64,000 nt of DNA, from positions 43,555,494-43,619,493 of the forward strand of contig OY776133.1 in NCBI GenBank assembly GCA_963675135.1. The letters run 5' to 3'. The notes below the pieces were generated by a model. That model saw only the letters and a program-made list of their open reading frames with translations, ran no database searches and had not been told where the DNA came from. Below, piece after piece: positions 1 through 9,619 of this stretch (its first letter is position 1; each line of letters begins with the position of its first letter). Source of the DNA: Galeopsis tetrahit (lineage: Eukaryota > Streptophyta > Magnoliopsida > Lamiales > Lamiaceae). The position numbers and the translations under genes were made by a program.

Positions 1-1629
1 ACGATCTGTGGGCAGCTCGAAGGCTATTTTTATGAATTGACTATTGAGGTTCCATTTCCTAGTGTGTTTCAGTTTTAGCCATGAGACCATTGAAAATCAT
101 GACATATGAAACATTTTCATAAAATTCTTGGAAACAAAATCTACATTATTTGTGCAATATTCTTATTATCAGGCAATTGCATTACTAGTTATCGAGCGAG
201 CATTCAGATGCTAACTCAAAATGTAATGTAGTGTGAGGTGAGATCCTGTTCATTACGAGAAACAAATGGAAATCGTAATCCATGATTGTATGGACATTTA
301 AAGAGAAAGAAATTTCAATTCTGTGGTCTGTTTATCAATATTGAACTAAATGTGGTCTGCTTAAGTTATTAATCCAAAAGGAAAAGTCACGAGATGATTT
401 CAAGCACTTATCTAGTTCAACTTATTTGTTCGTCACTTTCAATTCGTCCCACATTTACATTCAACTATTGATTTTAGCAGATTCGCCATGTCTTGGATAT
501 CATGCGAAGGGGAGAGGGCTTGAGAGCTGAGGTTAGATTTTCTACTCTTTTTTGTCTACATTGCTTTTGCTTTTCATATAAACTGCTGCACACAAATCAC
601 AAAACAAAACATGTGAGTCGCACTTGTGTGCACTCAATTGCATGGCCAAAAATTCAATTGGATAATTGAGAATATATTAAAAACAGTTAAAATTCAATTG
701 TATGTATGCATTCAATTACATACAATTTGTCTTTTAAATATACTTAGGTTTTAAATGGGGCAAAACCTTGTGCTAGATCGTCTCACCATCACTGGTATCA
801 CTTTTCAAGAAAGATTATCATTTTTAAGGTGAATGTAAACACATTTCAAAGTTTTACCATTAAAGAATGCATTTTACAATTATTACTTATTTTTGGAAAA
901 AGTACGGGGTGTCCTACTCCTATCGTTGATTTTGCCACATGCCAATTTTTTTAATAGATGTATTGAGATAAATATATATATTTTTTCTCTATATCTCTTC
1001 TTTTTTTGATTTTGTAATTTCCCTATTTTTCTAAAAAAATCTTAGATTTAGTTTCCAATGCCACATTAATCTATTCCCTTTTCTCGTTATATTCTTTTAA
1101 ATTTTATTCTATGTAAATGAGAAAATCTTTCCATGTACTAAAAATTTCATTTAATAATTTAAATAAAGCATGTCTAATTTTATTTTTTTTTACGTAAAAA
1201 TTCCAAGGTCACTGATGCACAATTCACATAATATCTTTTGCATAATGAGAAAATCTTTCCATGTACTAAAATATTTCACAAAAAAAAAAAAAAAAAACTT
1301 CAGTCTCTTGAGATTAATTACCCCCAAGTCTCTTTAAATTTTTTATTTTAGTTAATTATTATATTAGCATCTAAATATAAATTTTGACAATTTTATTTTA
1401 GTTAATTATATTAGGATCTAAATTTTTTATATTTAAATATTGAGTTAATATGAAGACGATTCGGTTTCCTATATGTATGTAAAGTGAAGAATATAAAAGT
1501 GTAATCTTGGGGTTTGCTCCTCATAAAGCGGATTACGGTTCCATTCCAGGGTGTCTACTCTACTCCCACCAAATTCAACATTCTGTAAATTCTTTTCAAC
1601 ATATTTTGTTGTTTGGGATGATGTGGTAG
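1..1629. other. AT-rich intergenic DNA, no gene seen
   Basis: I see no convincing coding region on either strand. The stretch is AT-rich, with homopolymer runs such as an A tract near 1271-1297. It could contain promoter or upstream exons of the RING-H2 gene that follows: a possible splice acceptor (…GTGGTAG) ends at 1629, directly before that gene's first recognisable exon. I could not identify an upstream exon that would join to it. Confidence 0.5.
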
Positions 1630-1632
1630 GAT

Positions 1633-2154
1633 ATGATGCTTCTTGATCGCTCAGTCTTCTTTGGAATGGCCGCCGCCGATGCATTGGAATTCGACAATAT
1701 GCGAATGGACGTCGACAACATGTCGTACGAGGTACCGATTATATATTCATATCTTTGGCCCTCCGACCATTACTTAATTACTCAATTTACTCCTACTGCT
1801 ACTTGCAGGAGTTACTGGCTCTTGGGGAGCGAATTGGTGATGTGTCTACTGGATTAAACCAAGAAACAATAATCAAGCTTTTGAAACAAAGGAAATACTC
1901 TAACAGACTCAAAAACGACGAGACTGAGCCTTGCAGTATTTGTCGAGTGAGTACGACTTTCTTTCAATCAAATTGTACTGTACAACATGTTAAAGATTCT
2001 AAATTTGTGTTATTTGTTGCAGGAGGAGTATAATGAAGGAGAAGATATGGGTATACTCGATTGTGGGCATGACTTTCATAGAGACTGCATTAAACAATGG
2101 CTGATGCACAAGAATTTGTGCCCCATATGTAAAATGACAGGATTGACCAAATGA
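1633..2154 (+). CDS. RING-H2 zinc-finger protein, HIP1/RHG1A/MBR-like C-terminal region (short or truncated E3 ubiquitin ligase)
   Basis: Three exons are visible: 1633-1731, 1809-1946 and 2023-2154, all with GT..AG introns in phase 0, giving 121 residues. The first exon carries an acidic stretch ending DVDNMSYE. This continues into ELLALGERIG and then the RING: CSIC, CGHDFHRDC and CPIC, which fits C-x2-C…C-x-H-x2-H-x2-C…C-x2-C (RING-H2). In the family this domain recruits an E2 enzyme for ubiquitin transfer. The MSYEELLALGERIG block before the RING is typical of plant HIP1/RHG1A/MBR proteins, which are usually several hundred residues long, so this copy holds only their C-terminal end. An in-frame TAG lies at 1627-1629. 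Because AG at 1628-1629 could be a splice acceptor, the ATG at 1633 may be internal to a longer gene. All zinc ligands are intact. It is either a small functional E3 or a duplicated 3' gene fragment. Confidence 0.75.
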
Positions 2155-2843
2155 ATCACAGAAGAAATTTGGTGGGCCATTTAGATAATTGAATTTTTTG
2201 GATAACTCATTTGTTGTATCCCATGTTTTCTGCTCTTTTTGTTAAGAAACTTAACCGTAATTCATTCAAATTGATTAGATTATTGTTCGACTGATATTTC
2301 TGATTTTAATCCAATGATTACAATTTATTTGATAAGTATCCTCTTTAATATTTGTTTATGGCTCGTTGGTTCAAGTACGGACTAATCCGGAGATCAATTC
2401 CACTGTCCATTAATTGGGGTTAGGATAATAATTGTTGGTTTTCACATAAGTTATTTATTTGATTCGTCTCTTAATGGGATGTTAGTGATTTATTTGTGGT
2501 TAAGATTATCTATCGTATGAGACTTATTTTGGATTTTCAAAATTTTCGCTTACTTCAATAACTAATGTCTCTATTATTGTATGGAAAGAGTCACCTATAA
2601 TATTTTTTCCACAACTTACATTATTGAGAATTACCATTATTTTTAGGCACTTTAAGTATGATTTGTCTGATTTGTATGTTTGGTTGGTCTCTTGTATGAG
2701 ACGGACTTCTATTTTAAAATTTGTACTTCACTTTATTTTAAAATATGATTTAATTAGGGTTAAAGAGAATCATATATTTGTCAGTGCCCGTAAAAGATTA
2801 CATTAATCTCGAATATAATGGAAAACAAAAGTCATGAATAGTG
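2155..2843. other. 3' flank of the RING-H2 gene, no gene seen
   Basis: AT-rich DNA with no supported coding sequence. A 60-codon open frame near 2624-2806 has no recognisable motif and looks like chance. Confidence 0.4.
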
Positions 2844-3123
2844 CTCAGGTCTGACATTCTATTTCTAAAGGTAAAATGACTTTCTCTCAGGTCTGACATT
2901 CTATTTCTAAAGGTAAAATGACTTTCTCTCTTTTACAGTAGCTCCACTATAAAAGAGAACAGTCCACTGTAAAAGAGAACAACAAACGGACGTAAAGAGT
3001 TTTAAAAGAAGAGGGGGAGGAAAACGAGAGGCAAAAAATATGTGTCTTCTAACAGCAAACGGACGTAAAGAGTTTTAAAAGAAGAGGAGGAGGAAAACGA
3101 GAGGCAAAAAATATGTGTCTTCT
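2844..3123. repeat. Two adjacent tandem duplications (42-bp and 73-bp units)
   Basis: A 42-bp unit beginning CTCAGGTCTGACATTC starts at 2844 and repeats at 2886. A 73-bp unit containing AAACGGACGTAAAGAG starts at 2984 and repeats at 3057, with one G/A difference visible in the purine tract. The second array ends about 15 bp before the target-site duplication of the LTR element at 3143. No coding role is visible. Confidence 0.8.
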
Positions 3124-3142
3124 ATAGGGGGAGCACTGATAT

Positions 3143-4700
3143 TGTTGGTCCCTGAGACGAGTTTAAGATCAGCTGACTTGATGTCTGCTGATTGTGTGGA
3201 AAATAAACTAACTCTTCAAAGTAACTAGTCCGCTGATTTCACTAGGGGCCTAGGACTAGTTAGTCGACTGATTAATTACTTATCGTAGTTAAGTGCGGAA
3301 TTGTAGTGTGCCCATAAATATTATACTCGTCTATTTAATAAATACAGTGTGTAAAACATTTTATGCACAAATATGAATGTAAAGACTTGAAATGTAAAGT
3401 GCAGAAATGTAAATAACACATTGATTTATAGTGGTTCGGATATACGTTCCTACGTCCACTCTCACGTCCTAACGTGATGTTTAATCCCTTTAATTTCCAC
3501 AAATTACAAGGGCCTTGACCTTTATAGTCCCAACGGTAGGACTTTGAGATCTGAGCCGTCCTAACAGCTGCGGTCTCCACAAGTGATTGTAAGCACTTGC
3601 ACTTCCCCACAAGTGATTGTAAGCACTTGCACTTGAACTCCACAAGTGATTATAGAGCACTTGGACTCTTTACAGTGATGAACACTCAACTTGGCTTCTA
3701 GGGGTTTATGGTAGAAGGTGGGTTTTGTGTATATGAACTAGGTGAGAATTTCCCTTACAATCTGTTTTAGCCTCATGCTAGGATTGGGAAATTCTCTCTA
3801 AGCTATGGATATATATGAGTGGTTGCACTGGCTTAGATGGTATGAGTTCACTCACTGGGGATGAGGTGATGCGTGTTGAATCTTCATGAATGATCTTCTT
3901 GAGCTCTTCTTATTTCTGGAGTTTATGACCTTTGCTCGACCTTTGCATCTCACACCTCTTCACTTCTCCCAATGATGTATGAGCTCATTTATATAGTGTT
4001 GATGTTTGAATGTTACCGTTGGATGATAGCAATTCAAATCTCCACTAATTGAGGAATTGACAATCTCTTGATTTTGATATGATTGAATATTACCATTGAC
4101 ATGTAATTTCAATCATATCTTTGACTTTCCTTTCTTGTGCACATATCTTGTCAATCCTTGATTTCAGCTGTGATTGGTCTTCCTTTAATTGTGTAAGAAG
4201 ACTTCTACTCTGCTGGTAAGAAGACTTCACTCTGCTGGTAAGAAGACTTCTACTCTGCTGGTAAGAAGACTTCACTCTGCTGGTAAGAAGACTTCTACTC
4301 TGCTGGTAAGAAGACTTCTACTCTGCTGGCTTTACTCAGCTGTCTTTACTCAGCTGACTTTACACAGCTGCTGTTTCTTCTCAGCTGCTGTCTTTACTCA
4401 GCTGGCTTTACACAACTGCTGTTTCTTCTCAGCTGCTGTCTTTACTCTGCTGTCTTTACTCAGCTGGTTGTAAGATGACTTCTACTCAGCTGATGTAAGA
4501 CAACTTCTACTCAGCTGATGTAAGATGACTTCTGGTCTTGGTCTTCTCTTCTCTTCTAGAGCATTGACAAGTCTTCTCTTCTAACCAGAGTCCTATCTAT
4601 TACAAGATGTATAATAAAGTTGTCTATACAATACAACTTATCCTATTACATGTTTGATTTGGTTTATCAAAACTAAACTAAGGATATTCATATCCCAACA
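3143..4700 (-). repeat. 3' LTR of the non-autonomous element
   Basis: 1558 bp, nearly identical to 5439-6996. It contains a 20-23-bp minisatellite and short antisense open frames that are duplicated exactly in the other LTR. These open frames are a by-product of repeat identity, not genes. Confidence 0.92.
4190..4330. repeat. Minisatellite inside the LTR (GGTAAGAAGACTTC units)
   Basis: About six units of 19-22 bp built on GGTAAGAAGACTTC followed by (TA)CTCTGCT run from about 4190 to 4330. They grade into CAGCTG-rich units (TTTACTCAGCTG) up to about 4520. The same array sits in the other LTR at about 6486-6626 with only a G/A change. Confidence 0.85.
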
Positions 4701-5438
4701 ATTTCCCCCTTTTTGATATAACCAAATCATCTAACACTAACTGAAGCAATAAAGAACAGACAGTGCTAGAGTCCATATAATAGTGCAGAAGAGTAAAGGA
4801 AAAAGGCTTTTGTATGATGACAATGAGAAGTTGTCATCAGATGAGATAACTAGATGTTATCTCCAAAAGCTAAAAAGATGAGTTTTATTAATATTGCACT
4901 TTACAAGCACAGACTCACCTAATCAGCTATTACAAAGGTGTTCTTATCTACTCTTCAGCTGATATGTTGCAAATCAGACGACTTCCAATTAAGCTCTTCT
5001 TGCCTTCAGGTCTTCTAACAACTTGATCATCTTGATCTCCTCTTCTTGCTCATACGCGTGTAAATCCAGATAGGGCTAGAACTCAACTGAGCTGATGTTC
5101 CTCCTTAGTTGTTGACCTGTTCTTAACACACAATAATCCAAATACATGCAAGTATGATTTTTATGAAAACAAAATGCATGCAAAACAGTTTTTCAAAAAT
5201 GGATCTATTCAGGTGACCATTGAAAACAATAAAACGTGTTTTTGATGGCTCAAACGATGGAATTTGGCCAAAAAGCATTACATATCACTGCAAAGCAGTG
5301 AGTTCGATTCAAAACATAAATTCCACTTTAAAAAGTGTACTCACACGTTAAATTCTGAAAACAACAGAAAAAGTGCAGATTTTCGAAAATCAAAAATTCA
5401 AAGCAATGGACTTTTGAACACACGGCTCTGATACCACT
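4701..5438 (-). other. Non-coding interior of the non-autonomous element with PPT and PBS
   Basis: On the minus strand the interior opens with AG, then the PBS TGGTATCAGAGCC (plus-strand 5424-5436). It ends with a purine tract AAAAAGGGGGAAAT (plus-strand 4701-4714) next to the 3' LTR. No open frame with retroviral motifs is present in the 738 bp. These are the minimal cis signals for reverse transcription. Confidence 0.88.
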
Positions 5439-6996
5439 TGTTGGTCCCTGAGACGAGTTTAAGATCAGCTGACTTGATGTCTGCTGATTGTGTGGAAAAT
5501 AAACTAACTCTTCAAAGTAACTAGTTCGCTGATTTCACTAGGGGCCTAGGACTAGTTAGTCGACTGATTAATTACTTATCGGAGTTAAGTGCGGAATTGT
5601 AGTGTGCCCATAAATATTATACTCGTCTATTTAATAAATACAGTGTGTAAAACATTTTATGCACAAATATGATTGTAAAGACTTGAAATGTAAAGTGCAG
5701 AAATGTAAATAACACATTGATTTATAGTGGTTCGGATATACGTTCCTACGTCCACTCTCACGTCCTAACGTGATGTTTAATCCCTTTAATTTCCACAAAT
5801 TACAAGGGCCTTGACCTTTATAGTCCCAAGGGTAGGACTTTGAGATCTGAGCCGTCCTAACAGCTGCGGTCTCCACAAGTGATTGTAAGCACTTGCACTT
5901 CCCCACAAGTGATTGTAAGCACTTGCACTTGAACTCCACAAGTGATTATAGAGCACTTGGACTCTTTACAGTGATGAACACTCAACTTGGCTTCTAGGGG
6001 TTTATGGTAGAAGGTGGGTTTTGTGTATATGAACTAGGTGAGAATTTCCCTTACAATCTGTTTTAGCCTCATGCTAGGATTGGGAAATTCTCTCTAAGCT
6101 ATGGATATATATGAGTGGTTGCACTGGCTTAGATGGTATGAGTTCACTCACTGGGGATGAGGTGATGCGTGTTGAATCTTCATGAATGATCTTCTTGAGC
6201 TCTTCTTATTTCTGGAGTTTATGACCTTTGCTCGACCTTTGCATCTCACACCTCTTCACTTCTCCCAATGATGTATGAGCTCATTTATATAGTGTTGATG
6301 TTTGAATGTTACCGTTGGATGATAGCAATTCAAATCTCCACTAATTGAGGAATTGACAATCTCTTGATTTTGATATGATTGAATATTACCATTGACATGT
6401 AATTTCAATCATATCTTTGACTTTCCTTTCTTGTGCACATATCTTGTCAATCCTTGATTTCAGCTGTGATTGGTCTTCCTTTAATTGTGTAAGAAGACTT
6501 CTACTCTGCTGGTAAGAAGACTTCACTCTGCTAGTAAGAAGACTTCTACTCTGCTGGTAAGAAGACTTCACTCTGCTGGTAAGAAGACTTCTACTCTGCT
6601 GGTAAGAAGACTTCTACTCTGCTGGCTTTACTCAGCTGTCTTTACTCAGCTGACTTTACACAGCTGCTGTTTCTTCTCAGCTGCTGTCTTTACTCAGCTG
6701 GCTTTACACAGCTGCTGTTTCTTCTCAGCTGCTGTCTTTACTCTGCTGTCTTTACTCAGCTGGTTGTAAGATGACTTCTACTCAGCTGATGTAAGACGGC
6801 TTCTACTCAGCTGATGTAAGATGACTTCTGGTCTTGGTCTTCTCTTCTCTTCTAGAGCATTGACAAGTCTTCTCTTCTAACCAGAGTCCTATCTATTACA
6901 AGATGTATAATAAAGTTGTCTATACAATACAACTTATCCTATTACATGTTTGATTTGGTTTATCAAAACTAAACTAAGGATATTCATATCCCAACA
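5439..6996 (-). repeat. 5' LTR of the non-autonomous element
   Basis: 1558 bp, same length as the other LTR. The differences I see are single bases, for example at the sites equivalent to 3225, 3285 and 3535 and in the CAGCTG-rich block, plus a two-base AA/GG change in GACNNCTTCT. Confidence 0.92.
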
Positions 6997-7001
6997 GATA
7001 T

Positions 7002-7281
7002 ATATAGGCAAACCCTCACCCGGGGAGGTTGAGAAGAAAGTGGACGGCCCACTCAAATTGAGGCCTGGAAACGTGAGATAGGTGAGAAAATCGTGCAAAC
7101 CAAGTTTGACTTTGAAATTGAAATGTCAAATTCGATTCCAGAACCTTCTGGAAGGTTTCCGAATTATCTAAAGTGTATTCATCAAGTTGGGCTTGGTCCA
7201 TAACCAATATCTGAATGGGTCGGCCCAGTGCAGGTGGGCCTTCAGAGTTTTTGGTTCTATAAAAAGATAGGTGGGCCACAA
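7002..7281. other. Short unique segment between two LTR elements
   Basis: A minus-strand open frame of 87 codons (7016-7279) crosses it but shows no family motif. The segment is the original left flank into which the TATA-type copia inserted: AGACC at 7282-7286 is that element's target duplication. It may belong to the same older retroelement debris that resumes at 28445. Confidence 0.4.
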
Positions 7282-7286
7282 AGACC

Positions 7287-7414
7287 TATTAAGTATATAT
7301 TTGTATAAATGTATTTAGGCCCATTAGTATCTTTGTACACACATAAGCCCATATGTAATTCATTATATACTCTGTCATAGAATCAATAAAATATCTCTTC
7401 AATTATCCTCTTTA
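7287..7414 (+). repeat. 5' LTR (128 bp) of the TATA-type copia, followed by a degenerate PBS
   Basis: Matches the split 3' LTR apart from a few substitutions, for example ATTAGTATC versus ATTAATATC. TGGTAACTAGAGCC at 7415-7428 is a degenerate form of the usual TGGTATCAGAGCC initiator-Met primer site, and its position fixes the LTR end. Confidence 0.9.
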
Positions 7415-7433
7415 TGGTAACTAGAGCCAATTT

Positions 7434-8524
7434 TTGACTCACGTCCCAAATTTGATCCTCTTTCCTTTTACGCGGTCAAACTCCCCCCCTCCCCCCCAAA
7501 AAAAAAAATTCTTCCTTGATTTGTGGACCTACAAAATCATGATCGGCACACCCACCCCACCTGCGGTTGTCATCGCCGGAAACACCACATCCTCTTTGCT
7601 AATCGCCTTCAATGTCTCCTCCCAATTCCCCCACAAACCCACTTCAACCAATTTCACGCCTTGGAGCCTTCAATTCCGCAGTCTCCTTACATGCTACAGC
7701 CTTCTCGGTTTTCTAGATGGCACCAATTCCTGTCCGTCGGAGACCACCACTGAAGGCAGCACCGCTCGTCTGAATCCCCTTCACACGACCTGGATTCGAT
7801 AAGATCAGTTGATCTTCAGTGCCCTTCTCAGCGCCATCTCCCACTCTCTCATCTCCCCATTGTCGGCGCCACCACTTCCGCCAAGGCCTGGGCAATCCTT
7901 GTCAAGACCTATGGTAAGCCTTCTCGTTGTCGCATCCTCGCCCTCAAAACTAAGCTTCGCAATCTGACAAAAGGTAATCGCTCAGTTTCAGGCTATATGC
8001 TTGAGATTCGGGGTCTCGTTGATGAACTCTCCTTGCTCGGTGTTTCTACCTACTCTGAGGATCTGGCCCTCACAGTGTTAACCGGTCTTCACGACTCCTA
8101 CAAGGAATTGTCTCACGCGATTCAGGCTCGTGAAACCACGATTGACTTTGACGAGCTTCATGATAAGCTTATGAGCTTTGAGGCACAAATGGCCGATCGG
8201 CTGCCTGTTGCTCCGGCGAGTCTCCCAGCCACCGCCCTGCTGTCAACACTTCCTGGTGGCCACCTCTCCCATCAACGACCCAAGTACCGCCAGCCCACGC
8301 ACCAGCCCCCCCCGATCGTCCCAGCCGCACGGTCGTACTCATCAGCATACTCCCAACTACTCCCCTCACCCATACATGGGCAAATGCCAACTATGTGGAG
8401 TTCCAGGCCACTCAGCCCGTAAATACTCAGATTACCAGGTCATATCCAACTCTGCCCAGCCATCTTCTGCCCCTCGCCATGCCTACACATCTCCCTCCGC
8501 GCACACGGCCACTTCGGCTCCCTC
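7434..8524 (+). pseudogene. Copia gag (UBN2-type) with broken zinc knuckle
   Basis: Gag is spread over three frames. 7434-7802 has the N-terminal region rich in Pro, Ser and Thr. 7997-8422 has the gag core (the segment LTVLTGLHDSYKELSHAI is typical of copia gag). The 8178-8609 frame contains the zinc knuckle. A run of eight Cs in 8301-8320 is the probable site of the second frame change. The knuckle reads CQLCGVPGHSARKY, so the last Cys of C-x2-C-x4-H-x4-C is replaced by Tyr. Gag would form the particle and package RNA. This copy cannot encode a continuous protein. Confidence 0.8.
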
Positions 8525-8823
8525 TGATTTCCGAATGGGTCCTAGACTCGGGCGCTTCTCATCACATCACATCGGACCTTGCCAATCTGTCACTTCACTT
8601 CCCCTATGATGGCAACAATAGTGTTATAATTAGGAATGGTTATGGTCTGTCTATTTCGAACATTGGATCTTTGTCATTTTGTGCTTGCCCTACACTATTT
8701 TTTACTGATGTGTTACATGTGCCCTGTATCTCTCGTAATCTAGTATTTGTTTCACATCTCTGTGCTATGAATGATGTTGTGATTCAATTTTCGAATTGGG
8801 ATTTTCAAGTGAGGGATCGTTAA
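8525..8823 (+). pseudogene. Copia aspartic protease segment
   Basis: Open frame beginning near 8525 with WVLDSGASHHIT, the catalytic Asp motif of copia proteases. It continues through TDVLHVPCISRNLV, the conserved block toward the C-terminal end of the domain. It closes at a stop at 8821-8823, before the integrase zinc-finger region. The protease would cut the Gag-Pol polyprotein. The catalytic triad is intact but the downstream frame is interrupted. Confidence 0.85.
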
Positions 8824-8849
8824 TCAGGGGTCGTTCGCCTTCGCGGTCC

Positions 8850-9619
8850 TCGCGTTAATGGACTTGTGGCATGGTGGTGTATGTGGATCTCCCTTGGCCC
8901 TCACGACTTCCAAACCGCCCCTTCCAATTAGGCATGCTTGGCTAGGTCACCCTTCATCTAAAATTTTGAACTCTGTTGTCTCTTCCAATAACTTGTGCTA
9001 GACAATAATTTATGTTTTTCTTGTGATTCTTGCAAATGTATTAAGAGTCACAAATTACCTTTCTCTGATTCTACTCTTACATCTACTGCACCGCTCCAGT
9101 TCATTTTTTCTGATGTTTGGACTTCGCCTGTGTTATCTACTTATGGTTATAAATATTATATATTTTTTGTTGATCATTTCACAAAGTATATATGGTTATT
9201 TCCTATCAAACGAAAATCCGATGTCTACTCCACATTTGTTGCCTTTAAATCACTTATAGAAAACACTCTTGCCACTAAAATTATTACACTCTACTCTGAC
9301 AATGGTGGTGAATACATAGCCCTTCGCCCGTTTCTCACAACACATGGCATACACCTTACTACCCCACCTCATATCCCAGAACACAATGGTGCCTCTGAAT
9401 GTCGTCATCGTCACATTGTCGACACTGGCCTTGCTCTACTACATCAAGCCTCAATCCATCTATCCTATTGGCCCTTCACCATATCTACTGCGACTTACCT
9501 CATAAATCGCATCCCTAAAGTTGGCCTTCCTCTAAAATCGTCCTTTGAACTTATCTTCCACACTCCACCCAACCTTTCCAAACTTCGTGTGTTTAGGTGT
9601 AAGTGCTTCCTGTGGCTGC
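8850..9619 (+). pseudogene. Copia integrase, 5' part (interrupted)
   Basis: The HHCC-type region ends in CDSCKCIKSHK, and the catalytic core carries FSDVWTSP and YSDNGGEY, the two Asp motifs. The third motif reads EHNGASECRHRHI, with Glu retained. A frame break precedes 8995. The reading frame is cut at 9619 by the 1720-bp insertion, and the downstream half resumes in frame at 11340. Integrase would join the cDNA to host DNA. This copy is inactive. Confidence 0.88.

Larger units (their letters stand above)
3143..6996 (-). mobile_element. Young non-autonomous LTR retrotransposon (large LTRs, 738-bp non-coding interior)
   Basis: Two 1558-bp direct repeats (3143-4700 and 5439-6996) both begin TGTTG and end CAACA on the plus strand. 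They are flanked by a perfect 5-bp TSD, GATAT, at 3138-3142 and 6997-7001. A primer-binding site complementary to initiator tRNA-Met reads on the minus strand next to the right LTR, and a purine tract lies next to the left LTR, so the element is oriented on the minus strand. The interior has no gag or pol, so it must rely on enzymes supplied in trans. I count 8 substitutions between the LTRs (about 0.5%), so insertion was recent. The LTR termini (TGTTGGGA…GGACCAACA in element sense), the AG spacer and the PBS match the Sirevirus element at 13304-28333, which suggests that lineage as its helper. Confidence 0.93.

Noticed and set aside
4189..4473. Repetitive open frames on both strands in the LTRs (also 6485-6769, 3335-3643, 5631-5939)
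   Set aside because: They occur identically in both LTRs because the LTRs are duplicates, and the repetitive ones simply translate the minisatellite. No start context or domain supports a gene.
7016..7279. 87-codon minus-strand open frame in the segment before the TATA-type copia
   Set aside because: No motif and lies in a short piece of DNA between retroelements. Likely chance.
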